64,000 nucleotides of DNA from Sulfurovum sp. 16-42-52 (lineage in GTDB: Bacteria; Campylobacterota; Campylobacteria; Campylobacterales; Sulfurovaceae), in NCBI GenBank assembly GCA_002281755.1, contig NCHB01000004.1, positions 34,126 to 98,125 of the forward strand, in the 5' to 3' direction. Positions 6,627 to 15,485 of the stretch are shown here, piece by piece (within the stretch, counting starts at the first letter, position 1; the number at the start of each line of letters is the position of its first letter). Position numbers and translations under genes: made by a program. The notes beneath the pieces were generated by a model. That model had not been told where the DNA came from and searched no databases. It saw only the letters and a list, made by a program, of their open reading frames with translations.

Positions 6627-7907
6627 CTACTGCTCAATCCTTATCATCGCAACACTTCCATAGATGACTTCCAGTCTCTCAAGCGCTTGGATGGCTTCTT
6701 GTATCATCTTTTCTTGGCATTCGTGGGTGATAAAGAGAAGTTCTACGCGTTCGTCGTGGTCGTTGTCAGGGTTTTGCATCATGGCTTCTATGGAGATGTC
6801 GTGTTCGCTGAAGAGTTGTGTCACGGTTGCCAGTACCCCTTTTTTGTCATCGACGCTCATGCGCAGATAGTAGTGTGAGCATATCTCTTCTTTGGGAAGC
6901 AGTTTGAGTCCAAACTCTAAGCCTTTTTTGTAACCCAACATCGGTCCTTGGTTGCCTCTGACAATATCGATGATGTCAGAGATGACGGCTGATGCCGTCG
7001 CATCGCCTCCTGCACCTGCACCGTAGTAAAGTGTTTCGCCTACTCTGTCGCCCACTACGGCTACGGCATTCATCACGCCGTCTACTTTGGCTATCATGCT
7101 CTCTTGGGGTATCATGGTGGCATGAACGCGCAGTTCTACACCCTCGCCGTAGGTTTTGTTATGCACTTTTTTGGCGATGCCCAACAGTTTGATGGCATAA
7201 CCGAAATCTTTTGCAAACGCCACATCAGTTTGGTTGATGTTTTGTATGCCTTCGATGAGGATATCTTCTGGTTTTGCATCGATACCAAACGCGATACTTG
7301 CCAAGATGAGCAGCTTATGGGATGCATCAAAACCTCCCACATCAAAAGTAGGGTCGGCTTCTGCATACCCCAACGTTTGTGCTTCTTTGAGTATGGCATC
7401 ATACTGTGCACCTTCGTTTATCATCTTGGTCAGCATGTAGTTGCAGGTACCGTTCATGATGCCTTGAATGGATTCGATGTGATTGGCAGAGAGTCCATTG
7501 CGTAGTGCGCCTATAATGGGGATGCCTCCAGCCGTACTGGCTTCATACATCAAAGGGATATCGCCTGCAAGTTCTTGCAACTCATAACGATGGTAAGCAA
7601 GCAGTGCTTTGTTTGCCGTGACAACAGCTTTTCCGTTTTTCAATGCTCTTTTGACAAGCATATAAGGCTCTTCCACCCCGCCCATCAGTTCAACGACGAT
7701 GTCTATCTCGGGGTCATCCACGATGTCCAAAGGATTGTCGCTGAGTTTGATGTCAAGTCCGCGCTCTTTGGCGAGGTTTTTGACTACACCTGATGTGACA
7801 ACGATCTTTTGACCTGCTCTGGCTTCGATGATGTCAGCATTTTGTTCAAGTATCTTGACAACACTTGCGCCAACGGTTCCTACGCCCAATATCCCTATCT
7901 TCACCAT
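6627..7907 (-). CDS. hom: Homoserine dehydrogenase
   Basis: 426 residues from the ATG at 7907; a longer reading to 8027 is open but overlaps the upstream gene and has no homology. It reduces aspartate semialdehyde to homoserine on the way to threonine and methionine. The Rossmann motif GILGVGTVGAS is at residues 5-15, the NKALLAYH and GGIPIIGALRNGL segments of the catalytic domain follow, and a C-terminal ACT domain (YYLRMSVDDKKGVLA) is present for amino acid feedback. The start lies one base after the aminotransferase stop, so the two are co-transcribed. Confidence 0.95.
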   Translation of the reverse strand: MVKIGILGVGTVGASVVKILEQNADIIEARAGQKIVVTSGVVKNLAKERGLDIKLSDNPLDIVDDPEIDIVVELMGGVEEPYMLVKRALKNGKAVVTANKALLAYHRYELQELAGDIPLMYEASTAGGIPIIGALRNGLSANHIESIQGIMNGTCNYMLTKMINEGAQYDAILKEAQTLGYAEADPTFDVGGFDASHKLLILASIAFGIDAKPEDILIEGIQNINQTDVAFAKDFGYAIKLLGIAKKVHNKTYGEGVELRVHATMIPQESMIAKVDGVMNAVAVVGDRVGETLYYGAGAGGDATASAVISDIIDIVRGNQGPMLGYKKGLEFGLKLLPKEEICSHYYLRMSVDDKKGVLATVTQLFSEHDISIEAMMQNPDNDHDERVELLFITHECQEKMIQEAIQALERLEVIYGSVAMIRIEQ

Positions 7908-7908
7908 C

Positions 7909-9135
7909 TTATTTTTTCGCTTCTTCCAAGTCCTTGAGGAACTTTTTGATGTTGCGTGCTGCCTGTCTGATGCGGTTTTCATTTTCGATGAGGGCGATAC
8001 GCACATACTCATCGCCATACTTTCCAAATCCTATCCCCGGACTCACGGCTACACCTGCATGGAGCAAAAGCTGTTTTGCAAACTCCAAAGAACCCATATC
8101 TCTGGCTATCTCAGGAATCTTTGCCCAGATAAACATCGAAGCATTGGGCTTGGCTAATCGCCACCCTGCATTGGTAAACGCTTCTATCATCACGTCACGT
8201 CTTTTTTCATACCGCGGGATAATCTGCTCTTCAGGGATGTAGCCATATTCGTCCAGTGCAACCGTAGCTGCTACCTGAATCGGCGTAAACATACCGTAAT
8301 CCAACCATGATTTGATGCTTTGAAGCGCGCCGATCAGTCTTTTATTGCCCACGATGAAACCGACTCTCCAACCCGCCATATTGTAAGACTTAGAAAGGGT
8401 GTAACACTCGACTGCGACGTCTTTGGCACCCTCTACACTCATGATAGAAGGCGTTTTGTAGCCATCAAAAGTGATGTCCGCATAAGCAATGTCTGAGATA
8501 ATGTAAAAACGTTTTTCTCTAGCCAATGCAACCAATCTTTCATAAAACTGCGGTGTTACCGTTGCCGTAGTTGGGTTGTGAGGGAAGTTGACAACCAAAA
8601 ACTTGGCTTGAGGCATTGAGTTGTTGAGTGAATCTTCCACATCAGCCAAAAATCTGTCTTCATCCACCACAAAGGTCTCTTCATCAAAAATGAGCTGCAT
8701 TTTTTCTACATTAGCCCCTGCCAAAATAAAGGCCTGAGAGTGAATAGGATACGTAGGGTCTGGTACGATAGCCACATCACCCGGGTTTGAAATCGCCTGC
8801 ACCAAGTGCACATAGCCCTCTTTACTTCCCATGGTTGCAACGATCTCGGTATCGGGGTCTAAATCCACATCATATTTACGTTTATACCATTTTGCCATTG
8901 CCAGTCTGAGTTTGTAGATCCCTTTACTGGCTGAGTAGCCGTGCGTTTTTGGCTTTTGTGCTGTCTCGCAGAGCTTATCGATAATCGGCTGTGGGGTAGA
9001 TGCATCAGGGTTTCCCATCGAAAAATCGATGATATCGATGCCGTCTCGTCTGAGTTGCATTTTAATCTCATTGATCTCTGCAAACAAATACTTCGGTAAG
9101 CGGTTTATTTTCTCAAATTGAATTTCATCAAACAT
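7909..9135 (-). CDS. Class I/II PLP-dependent aminotransferase (AlaC/DapL-like)
   Basis: 408 residues of fold-type I aminotransferase. HGYSASKGIYKLR, the VNFPHNPTTA loop with the conserved Asn, SDIAYADITFDGY and the PLP lysine in TLSKSYNMAGWR (about residue 249) are all visible. The sequence resembles the AlaC group and the proteins annotated as LL-diaminopimelate aminotransferase in this phylum, and from memory the equivalent gene also precedes hom in C. jejuni. Substrate is likely alanine/glutamate or diaminopimelate precursor; not decided by sequence. It abuts the upstream membrane gene and precedes hom by one base. Confidence 0.88.
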   Translation of the reverse strand: MFDEIQFEKINRLPKYLFAEINEIKMQLRRDGIDIIDFSMGNPDASTPQPIIDKLCETAQKPKTHGYSASKGIYKLRLAMAKWYKRKYDVDLDPDTEIVATMGSKEGYVHLVQAISNPGDVAIVPDPTYPIHSQAFILAGANVEKMQLIFDEETFVVDEDRFLADVEDSLNNSMPQAKFLVVNFPHNPTTATVTPQFYERLVALAREKRFYIISDIAYADITFDGYKTPSIMSVEGAKDVAVECYTLSKSYNMAGWRVGFIVGNKRLIGALQSIKSWLDYGMFTPIQVAATVALDEYGYIPEEQIIPRYEKRRDVMIEAFTNAGWRLAKPNASMFIWAKIPEIARDMGSLEFAKQLLLHAGVAVSPGIGFGKYGDEYVRIALIENENRIRQAARNIKKFLKDLEEAKK

Positions 9136-9707
9136 TATTCTCTCTCTTTACTGTAATTTTCATCTTTAGATTGTAGCTGCTCTAAGGCATCATCCTGAAG
9201 CACTGCACCCGCATTGGCATCATCAATCACCGTCTCGTCACTGCTTAACTCTATGCTTATCACTTCTGGTTGCGTCTGTATTTTTTGACCTTCAACTTCC
9301 GGTACCGGCATACTTTCTATCTGCTCGGTTAGGGAAAAAGGGATCATTTTATTGAAATGTTTTTTATCAAACTGGGTAAAAAAATACCAAGAAGCATACG
9401 CCAAAATAGCTAAAACAATCAATACAGATACCCAAGATTTACTCTTTTTCTCTTCTGTCATCGCTAAAGAGGCGGAAAATCCCTTTTGCTCTTCGTGCTG
9501 AGCATAATACTCCGATGCCTGCTGTCTCAGTGCATTTAATTTGGTATCGTATTCACGCTCCAAAATAGAGATAAACCCAAAAGTTTTAACTTTTTTGAAC
9601 CTGCCAAATTTTCCCTCAATAAGGGCTTGAAGATCCTCTTGCGATATTTTGGTTTTTTGGCTAATGCCTTTGATGCTATGTTCTTCAAGAATATCATTGA
9701 ACGGCAT
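9135..9707 (-). CDS. Single-span membrane protein with possible N-terminal helix-turn-helix
   Basis: 190 residues of no named family. The first 60 residues are helical and look like a small helix-turn-helix (GISQKTKISQEDLQALIEGKF). One membrane segment follows at about 94-112 (SWVSVLIVLAILAYASWYFF), then an acidic, probably periplasmic tail. This order (cytoplasmic HTH, one span, outside tail) resembles RodZ-like cell-shape proteins, but the match is only in layout. It overlaps the rRNA methylase gene by 14 bp and the aminotransferase by one base, so it is part of the same operon. Confidence 0.75.
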   Translation of the reverse strand: MPFNDILEEHSIKGISQKTKISQEDLQALIEGKFGRFKKVKTFGFISILEREYDTKLNALRQQASEYYAQHEEQKGFSASLAMTEEKKSKSWVSVLIVLAILAYASWYFFTQFDKKHFNKMIPFSLTEQIESMPVPEVEGQKIQTQPEVISIELSSDETVIDDANAGAVLQDDALEQLQSKDENYSKERE

Positions 9708-10395
9708 GACTCATCCTGTGTATTAAGATTGCTGCTGCTGCACTTACATTGAGCGAATCAAATGCATGTTTCATCTGTATCGAAACCTTATGATTGAGTT
9801 TAGGTATCACCCTTTTGGACAGTCCTTTGCCTTCGCTTCCCATAATAAGAACGCGTCTTGGTGCAAAGGTCATATCCTGCACATTTTCACCTTCCATCGA
9901 AGCCCCGTACAACACAAACCCGAGCTGCCCCAGTTCATTGAGCGTGTCGAGGATAGTAGGGATAATCATAAAAGGCATATCAAGCAACGCCCCTGAACTG
10001 CTTCGTGTGATGGCTTCGATATTAAGCTGATTGACTCCTGTAGCAATGACGGCATCTGCACCCAACGCATAGGCAGAACGTATCACTGCACCGATATTTC
10101 CGACATCGGTCAACCCATCAAGCACGACGATAAAATCATAGGTTTTTATCTGTGCCGTAGTAGCAAACACCAAGTCATCCATCTCAACCAGCAGACCCTG
10201 ATGATTGCCACCTTTGCTCATCGACTGCGCCCATTTCTCTTCGAGAAATTTGATTTTGTCATGAAAATGGTGAAACAACTCTTTGGGGAGCAGACCTTTT
10301 GCATGAGCACCCGACTTCGCGACATAAACCGTTTTTATTTTCTCTGCGTGGTGCTGCAATGCATGCAAACAGACTTGTTTTCCATATAGTATCAT
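9694..10395 (-). CDS. rlmB: TrmH/RlmB family 23S rRNA 2'-O-methyltransferase
   Basis: 233 residues of SPOUT fold. The substrate-binding N-domain begins MILYGKQVCLHAL; the knot region shows LDGLTDVGNIGAVIRSAYALGADAV, then LIMGSEGKGLS and VSIQMKHAFDSLNVSAAAAI, the three SPOUT motifs of TrmH/RlmB enzymes. E. coli RlmB modifies G2251 of 23S rRNA. It could be another TrmH-type methylase, but length and motif spacing fit RlmB. It lies in a run with rsmI and rsmE. Confidence 0.88.
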   Translation of the reverse strand: MILYGKQVCLHALQHHAEKIKTVYVAKSGAHAKGLLPKELFHHFHDKIKFLEEKWAQSMSKGGNHQGLLVEMDDLVFATTAQIKTYDFIVVLDGLTDVGNIGAVIRSAYALGADAVIATGVNQLNIEAITRSSSGALLDMPFMIIPTILDTLNELGQLGFVLYGASMEGENVQDMTFAPRRVLIMGSEGKGLSKRVIPKLNHKVSIQMKHAFDSLNVSAAAAILIHRMSHAVQ

Positions 10396-10429
10396 AGAGT
10401 GATTTTACCTTTTTTTTGCTTGTACTGCG

Positions 10430-11245
10430 TTAAGAAGATGCTATAAGCTCACTGTACCACTCTTTGACACTTTTGTCACTCAGATGTGCAAGAAGTTTGG
10501 CTTTTATCTTGGGGGGGAGTTCCAGTCCAAGTAGCTCTGTAAAGCTCAGGTTTTTCTCGATTTTTTGCTGTGCTTTGATGATGACGACCCACTCTCCACG
10601 TATGGTCAGTGACTGCAGCTGTATCTGAACTGATTTGGCTGTACCCCTAAAGTATCTTTGGTACTTTTTGCTAATCTCTTTAGCCAAAAAAAGCTCTCTG
10701 TTTTCATCCAGCGCTACTATCTCTTCTAAAAGTTTTTCTAAGCGGTGAGGAGACTCATACAAGACCGTATTAAACCCATTGCTCATCGCTTCGCTGAGTG
10801 CCGTTACTCTCTCTTTTCCCTTGTGGGGCAAAAATGCATAAAAGAGAAATTTTCCCTCTTCAAAACCACTCGCAGCATACGCGGTAGTCACAGCTGATGC
10901 ACCAGGTAAGACATCATAAGAGATCTGATGCTCTTGTGCGTAAGCAACCAACAGCTGTCCCGGGTCTGAGATGACAGGCATACCCGCATCACTCACATAC
11001 ACCACCTCTTTTTCACCCAACAGCACGCCAAACTCTGCCAAACGCTCGGCGCCATTGTGCTCGTTAAATGAATAAAACTGGGCATCAGGGTATACCATCT
11101 CAAAACGCTCTTCCAAAAGCCGTAAAAGCCGCTTGGTTTCACGGGTATCTTCACAGAAAAAAATCTCTGCTTTTTCAAACAGTCTCATCGCACGAATTGT
11201 AATATCTTGGGGGTTGCCAATAGGCGTAGGAATAAAAGTAATCAT
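10430..11245 (-). CDS. rsmI: 16S rRNA (cytidine1402-2'-O)-methyltransferase
   Basis: 271 residues, normal for RsmI. It has the tetrapyrrole-methylase-like fold with FIPTPIGNPQDIT at the start, FFCEDTRETKRLL, YVSDAGMPVISDPG and LPGASAVTTAYAASG. The enzyme adds the ribose methyl of C1402 in the small-subunit decoding centre. The gene starts with ATG at 11245 and is followed at 34 bp by rlmB. Confidence 0.95.
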   Translation of the reverse strand: MITFIPTPIGNPQDITIRAMRLFEKAEIFFCEDTRETKRLLRLLEERFEMVYPDAQFYSFNEHNGAERLAEFGVLLGEKEVVYVSDAGMPVISDPGQLLVAYAQEHQISYDVLPGASAVTTAYAASGFEEGKFLFYAFLPHKGKERVTALSEAMSNGFNTVLYESPHRLEKLLEEIVALDENRELFLAKEISKKYQRYFRGTAKSVQIQLQSLTIRGEWVVIIKAQQKIEKNLSFTELLGLELPPKIKAKLLAHLSDKSVKEWYSELIASS

Positions 11246-11319
11246 CGTATGCCTTTAGGCAATTTTGTAAAAAAGTGGTGCAGTGGTTATGCAAGAAGTA
11301 ACACTTCTTGCAGGTTTAT

Positions 11320-11520
11320 TTAGCTCAATTTGTACTTGTTTTTGAACTTCTCTACTCTACCGGCAGCATCAACAATTTTCTCAGAACCTGTAAAGAATGG
11401 GTGACATTCATTACAAATATCAATACTTAACGTTTCTTTGTTCGTTTTTGTTTCAAATGTGTTTCCACATGCACAAGTTACTTTGCATAACTTATAGTCT
11501 GGGTGAATCTCTTTTTTCAT
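11320..11520 (-). CDS. rpmE: 50S ribosomal protein L31 (zinc form)
   Basis: 66 residues from the ATG at 11520 (MKKEIHPDY); a 12-codon longer frame exists but lacks homology. The zinc ligands are present as CKVTCACGN and CNECHPFF, so this is the C+ form of L31. It is a small surface protein of the large ribosomal subunit. Confidence 0.96.
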   Translation of the reverse strand: MKKEIHPDYKLCKVTCACGNTFETKTNKETLSIDICNECHPFFTGSEKIVDAAGRVEKFKNKYKLS

Positions 11521-11667
11521 TTTTCTATCCTTTAGTTTATGTTGTGTGTCAGGCAACTAACCTGCTCTAGTCTGTGACTCTTCTTTGATACAAAGGGTAT
11601 TGCAACGCTCTTGGCGAGACAATAAAGAACGGTATTTTACCCGAATAGATTTAAAAAAACATAAAAT

Positions 11668-12402
11668 CTATTCGTCTTCATCCTCTCCAAAAAACGCTTC
11701 AGCCTCTTTGTCGGCTGCTTCATTTTTCTCTTTTTGAAGCTGTGCATCTGTCAACACTGCTTCATGCAAAAACTCACCAAAAAAGGTTTGCGGCTTAGTA
11801 TGTGCCAAAAAGAGATAGGTACCTACCACAATCCCTGTCATGGTTAAGAGTGCTATCACTTTTTGTATAGGATTGAAAAGTTGTATCGGCTCTTTGGTGC
11901 GCACTTCACATACTCCGCCAGGACAATGCATAGGGTCTTCTTTGGTGAAAAATTTATAAATCATACAGCCTACACAGATTGAAAATGCACTTTCAAAAAA
12001 TACGAGTGTCAGACACAGGACGCAGATAAGGACTTTATAAAAGTTGATATCCCAGTTAATGACAAACCACCACATCATCGGAAGCGCAATAAACCAACCC
12101 ATTATCCATGCGAACCGTTTTTGTGCCGCACCGACATACTCAGGCTTTTGGTTTCGTACAAAAAATTTGCCCATCAGCATCGAGGGTGCATAAGTCGGAG
12201 TGATGATACGTATCGTAAAATCAAGAAATAAAAAAGCCAAATAAACCCGTGCGACTATCGTATGGTTAAAGCCGATACCCACAAAAATAACAATCATCCC
12301 CAGCATACCAAGTATCCCTGCAGCTGCTCTTGCCTCTCTTTCGTTGATGACACCGATGTCATAACCGGGGACTTTTGCCCCATAATCCGATATAAAATTC
12401 AT
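11668..12402 (-). CDS. DUF4395 membrane protein
   Basis: 244 residues. Four or five membrane segments (about 28-60, 92-118, 123-145, 180-205) and the CPGGVCEV segment fit the DUF4395 family of inner-membrane proteins; the function is unknown. The paired cysteines in ICVGCMIYKFF and HCPGGVC suggest redox or metal chemistry, but that is inference. The last 35 residues are strongly acidic (EAFFGEDEDE), an extension I do not expect in the core family. It lies alone between rpmE and rsmE. Confidence 0.8.
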   Translation of the reverse strand: MNFISDYGAKVPGYDIGVINEREARAAAGILGMLGMIVIFVGIGFNHTIVARVYLAFLFLDFTIRIITPTYAPSMLMGKFFVRNQKPEYVGAAQKRFAWIMGWFIALPMMWWFVINWDINFYKVLICVLCLTLVFFESAFSICVGCMIYKFFTKEDPMHCPGGVCEVRTKEPIQLFNPIQKVIALLTMTGIVVGTYLFLAHTKPQTFFGEFLHEAVLTDAQLQKEKNEAADKEAEAFFGEDEDE

Positions 12403-12435
12403 CCAAATCTCCTTATTTGATTATTCTCTGCCTAA

Positions 12436-13104
12436 CTATAGCAGCAGTTTTGCAGCAACCGCGCAGACTGCACTCTCACTTTTAAGCACCAAAGGGGTAT
12501 CTAATCCTATGACCTTATGCGCTTCAAACAGTGCTGTCTCCCCTTCACTCAATCCGCCTTCACACCCTACTACAATCGTATCGATTGAGAGTGTACTGCT
12601 CAGTTTCTCTTTTGAAAAATTAAGTAGATAACTGTGAGGATTTTGGCTTAGAAATGCCTGAAGGGTATCTGCTGTCTCTAAACGCATCATGGTGCTTCTT
12701 CCCGACTGCTGTGAAGAGTTCAACAGTATCTTCTCCAAGCGTTTAAAGTCTAGGGTAAAACTTTTTTGAGACCGTTTACAGTAGATAAACGTAATCCGTT
12801 CAACACCCATTTCATTTAAAGAAGGAAGTACCTTTTCGATATTTTTAGGATCAATCACACACCAGCCGATATGAAGTGGGGATTTAGCCTGCACTTCATG
12901 TATCTGGCTCTCCTGTAAAACAAGAAAAACGGACTGTTTGTCAATGGCTGCAATGTGGTAACGATGTAGAAGCCCATCTTCAAGATTGCGCAGGTACAAG
13001 GTGTCGTTTGCTTTGTGTCTGCGTACTTTGAAGATATAGCGATGCTCATCTCCAAGCAATGTAAGCTGAGGCTTACCTGCCTCTTTGTGAAAAAGATACA
13101 CCAT
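12436..13104 (-). CDS. rsmE: 16S rRNA (uracil1498-N3)-methyltransferase
   Basis: 222 residues of SPOUT fold with an N-terminal PUA-like domain (EHRYIFKVRRHKANDTLYL). The knot motifs IVVGCEGGLSEGE and LVLKSESAVCAVAAKLLL are visible, the latter corresponding to the usual LR.ETA tail. A short member of the family (E. coli 243). It overlaps nothing but starts two bases after the stop of the upstream membrane gene, so they are probably co-transcribed. Confidence 0.9.
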   Translation of the reverse strand: MVYLFHKEAGKPQLTLLGDEHRYIFKVRRHKANDTLYLRNLEDGLLHRYHIAAIDKQSVFLVLQESQIHEVQAKSPLHIGWCVIDPKNIEKVLPSLNEMGVERITFIYCKRSQKSFTLDFKRLEKILLNSSQQSGRSTMMRLETADTLQAFLSQNPHSYLLNFSKEKLSSTLSIDTIVVGCEGGLSEGETALFEAHKVIGLDTPLVLKSESAVCAVAAKLLL

Positions 13105-13106
13105 GA

Positions 13107-13547
13107 CTACAGCGCAATCATCCCTTTGGCTTTAAACACCATCAATACGACCATCCCGGCTACCAGTGCAATCTGCACAATGGAAATCTTCAAAAATGCA
13201 CCTTTGAGCATCTGATGGGTTTGTGCATTTTCCAGGTTTGCCAGCTTAATCGTTTTGTGTTTTTTGATCTCAATCGCCATCAATGCTGCCCAAACCACCA
13301 CCATGATAATCGTCGTAACCGACCAGCCCAAATCACCCGTAAATATAGCAACAATCCCTGCAAAAGCGATCATCGTTGCGAGTGCTTGAAATATCATCGT
13401 GTAGATAAAACTTGCTTTTTTAAAACCCAATGGATTTTTAGCTGTCATCATAGGAATCACCAGTCCACCCACTAAAAAACCTAAAAAAACTTTCACCAAA
13501 ATACTGTGTGCTACCAACATCTCTTCTACCATATTTTGTCCTTGCAT
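13107..13547 (-). CDS. Small integral membrane protein, unknown function
   Basis: 146 residues with four clear hydrophobic segments (about 16-32, 48-69, 76-92, 122-140) and a short charged loop after the third. No catalytic motif is seen. The first methionine may be M6 (13532) instead of M1, since both are in frame. In C. jejuni a similar small membrane gene lies beside rsmE. It is probably in one transcript with rsmE. Confidence 0.7.
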   Translation of the reverse strand: MQGQNMVEEMLVAHSILVKVFLGFLVGGLVIPMMTAKNPLGFKKASFIYTMIFQALATMIAFAGIVAIFTGDLGWSVTTIIMVVVWAALMAIEIKKHKTIKLANLENAQTHQMLKGAFLKISIVQIALVAGMVVLMVFKAKGMIAL

Positions 13548-13582
13548 CTGTATGTTTAAAAGGGGATTATACCCTATTTAGC

Positions 13583-13588
13583 TATAAT
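13583..13588 (+). promoter_or_regulatory. -10 box of moeA
   Basis: GCTATAAT lies 29 bp upstream of the moeA ATG, with a GAAGGCGG ribosome site between. A typical Campylobacterota sigma-70 -10 without a clear -35. Confidence 0.55.
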
Positions 13589-13616
13589 CAACCTAAGAAA
13601 AATGTGAAGGCGGATT

Positions 13617-14834
13617 ATGGCTATTTCGATTACCAAAGCACTGGAAATGATCTATGAACATACCCCGACGGTAGGCTTTGAACTCTTACCTATAGAGATG
13701 AGTGTAGGACGTATTTTGCATGAAGATGCTGTTGCCAGTTTTAATCTGCCGCGTTTTGACAATTCGGCGATGGACGGTTATGCAGTCAAATGTGCAGACG
13801 CTGGAAAACGTGTATCTTGTACAGAGGTAATCTACGCCGGTGACAACCCGCAGATGAAACTGAAAGCCGGAAAAGCCATCAAAATCATGACCGGTGCACC
13901 GCTTCCAAAAGGGTGTGAAGCGATTGTACCCGTGGAAAGGGTAACCCCCAATGAGGGACATATCACCCTGCCTGAGGAGATACATAAAACAGCACACATG
14001 AGATTTGCAGGCGAAGACGTCAGATGCGGTGAAGTGTATCTGCACAAAGGAGAAAAAGTCACTGCCTACAGTATCGCTTTGCTTGCGAGCCAAGGAGTCA
14101 CCCATATCTATGTCACTCGGAACATCAAAGTCGCCGTCTTTGGGACGGGTGATGAACTCCGTCCGCACTTTGAAAAAATAGCCCCGCATCAGCTCTACAA
14201 CTCCAATACCCCCATGTTTTTGGCTCGTGCCCAAGCATTAGGGTGTGAAGCCTCTTACATAGGAAGTTCTGCAGATACCCTAGACTCCTTAACTAATTCC
14301 ATTAAAATGGCGTTGGATGCAGATATCATCATTACCTCAGGCGGGATCAGTATGGGAGACAAAGATTTTACGAAAGATGCGTTTACTGCACTAGGAATGC
14401 AACTGCACTTTGACAAAGTAGATATAAAACCCGGTAAACCGACATCCTTTGGTACTCTAGGCAAAACGGCGGTTATCAATCTACCCGGTAACCCATTGGC
14501 ATCGATGGTCAACTTTGAACTTTTTGTAAGAGCTGTCATACGTAAAAAGTCTGGGATGAATGCGTATCGTCATGCTGCACTCATGACATCTATCAAAGAA
14601 GATCTGACCTTGCAAGAAGGTAAATACAGTGTGCGGCTGGGGCGATTTGACGGTGAAAGTTTTATGCCTTTTACAAAGCAGCTTCCCGGCATGATTTCAC
14701 CCCTAAGAGATGCCAATGCACTGATGATCACTGCACCCCAGAGCAAACATCTCAAAAAAGGTGAAAGTGTAAAAATAATACCTATCAACTGGGAATTTAC
14801 AAGTCAATACGAAGAAGACTTTTTCACCTACTAA
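13617..14834 (+). CDS. moeA: Molybdopterin molybdenumtransferase
   Basis: 405 residues. It inserts molybdate into adenylylated molybdopterin, the last common step of molybdenum cofactor synthesis. Visible features are LPRFDNSAMDGYAVK near residue 42, IMTGAPLPKGCEAIVPVE, FGTGDEL, SGGISMGDKDF and VDIKPGKPTSFG, followed by LPGNPLASMVNFELF, all MoeA signatures. It stands alone on the plus strand among minus-strand genes and has its own promoter. It supports the formate dehydrogenase at the left end and acts with moaA. Confidence 0.96.
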   Translation: MAISITKALEMIYEHTPTVGFELLPIEMSVGRILHEDAVASFNLPRFDNSAMDGYAVKCADAGKRVSCTEVIYAGDNPQMKLKAGKAIKIMTGAPLPKGCEAIVPVERVTPNEGHITLPEEIHKTAHMRFAGEDVRCGEVYLHKGEKVTAYSIALLASQGVTHIYVTRNIKVAVFGTGDELRPHFEKIAPHQLYNSNTPMFLARAQALGCEASYIGSSADTLDSLTNSIKMALDADIIITSGGISMGDKDFTKDAFTALGMQLHFDKVDIKPGKPTSFGTLGKTAVINLPGNPLASMVNFELFVRAVIRKKSGMNAYRHAALMTSIKEDLTLQEGKYSVRLGRFDGESFMPFTKQLPGMISPLRDANALMITAPQSKHLKKGESVKIIPINWEFTSQYEEDFFTY

Positions 14835-14843
14835 CTGTTATTC

Positions 14844-15428
14844 TTAAACCTTTGCAGGGTTTTGGATGCACTCCTGAGCCAAAAGTTTCTTCCATAGCTC
14901 GGGGTCAGTCCATTCGCTTTGTACTTGAGGTGAAAAGACGATCTCTTCAAGCCTTATGCTTCCCATCAATTCACTGTGCGCATCCTCTTTAAACCCCTGA
15001 GCATATCCCGTTTCTGTCTCATGCACGATAATACTGTGAAGGCTGACGTTTTTCTCACCATTTTGCATACCAGTACACGCCAATATCCGCTCCACAATCA
15101 GATAAATCACGCGTGAAAACTGTTCAGCCGAAGGAGAAACGGGAAGTTCTATCCATCTGTTGCTGTAGGTTTTCATCGCAGTCACATAGGCTGTATCGTC
15201 TTTTGACCACAGGGTGATGGCATGGTCAAAAGAGTCTATCATCTCTTTGATGGAACGTTTAGTGAGTCCAAAATCATACACCATCTGTCCGTTGTCCAGA
15301 TAATTTGACTCCAAAAGCACTTCGATTTTATAAGAGTGTCCGTGGATATTTTCGCTACAGCGTCTGGTTGTGCAGTCGCGTACGATATGTGCATTTTCAA
15401 ATTTAAAGAGTTTACGTATGAGCATCAT
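14844..15428 (-). CDS. queD: 6-carboxy-5,6,7,8-tetrahydropterin synthase
   Basis: 194 residues, somewhat longer than the 120-residue E. coli form, as is usual in Campylobacterota. Zinc histidines appear in FENAHIV and NIHGHSYKIEV, the Cys in CTTRRCSE, then FDHAITLW and IIVHETETGYAQG. It converts dihydroneopterin triphosphate to carboxytetrahydropterin for queuosine or other 7-deazaguanines; queE next to it takes the next step. A TATAAT box overlaps the queE stop (15485-15490), so it may have its own promoter... on the minus strand ahead of this ATG no other control site was seen. Confidence 0.92.
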   Translation of the reverse strand: MMLIRKLFKFENAHIVRDCTTRRCSENIHGHSYKIEVLLESNYLDNGQMVYDFGLTKRSIKEMIDSFDHAITLWSKDDTAYVTAMKTYSNRWIELPVSPSAEQFSRVIYLIVERILACTGMQNGEKNVSLHSIIVHETETGYAQGFKEDAHSELMGSIRLEEIVFSPQVQSEWTDPELWKKLLAQECIQNPAKV

Positions 15429-15485
15429 AGTCCTTGCTTGGGTGCATAGTATGTTTGATTGTAACCAAGCTAGCTAAAATTTAGA

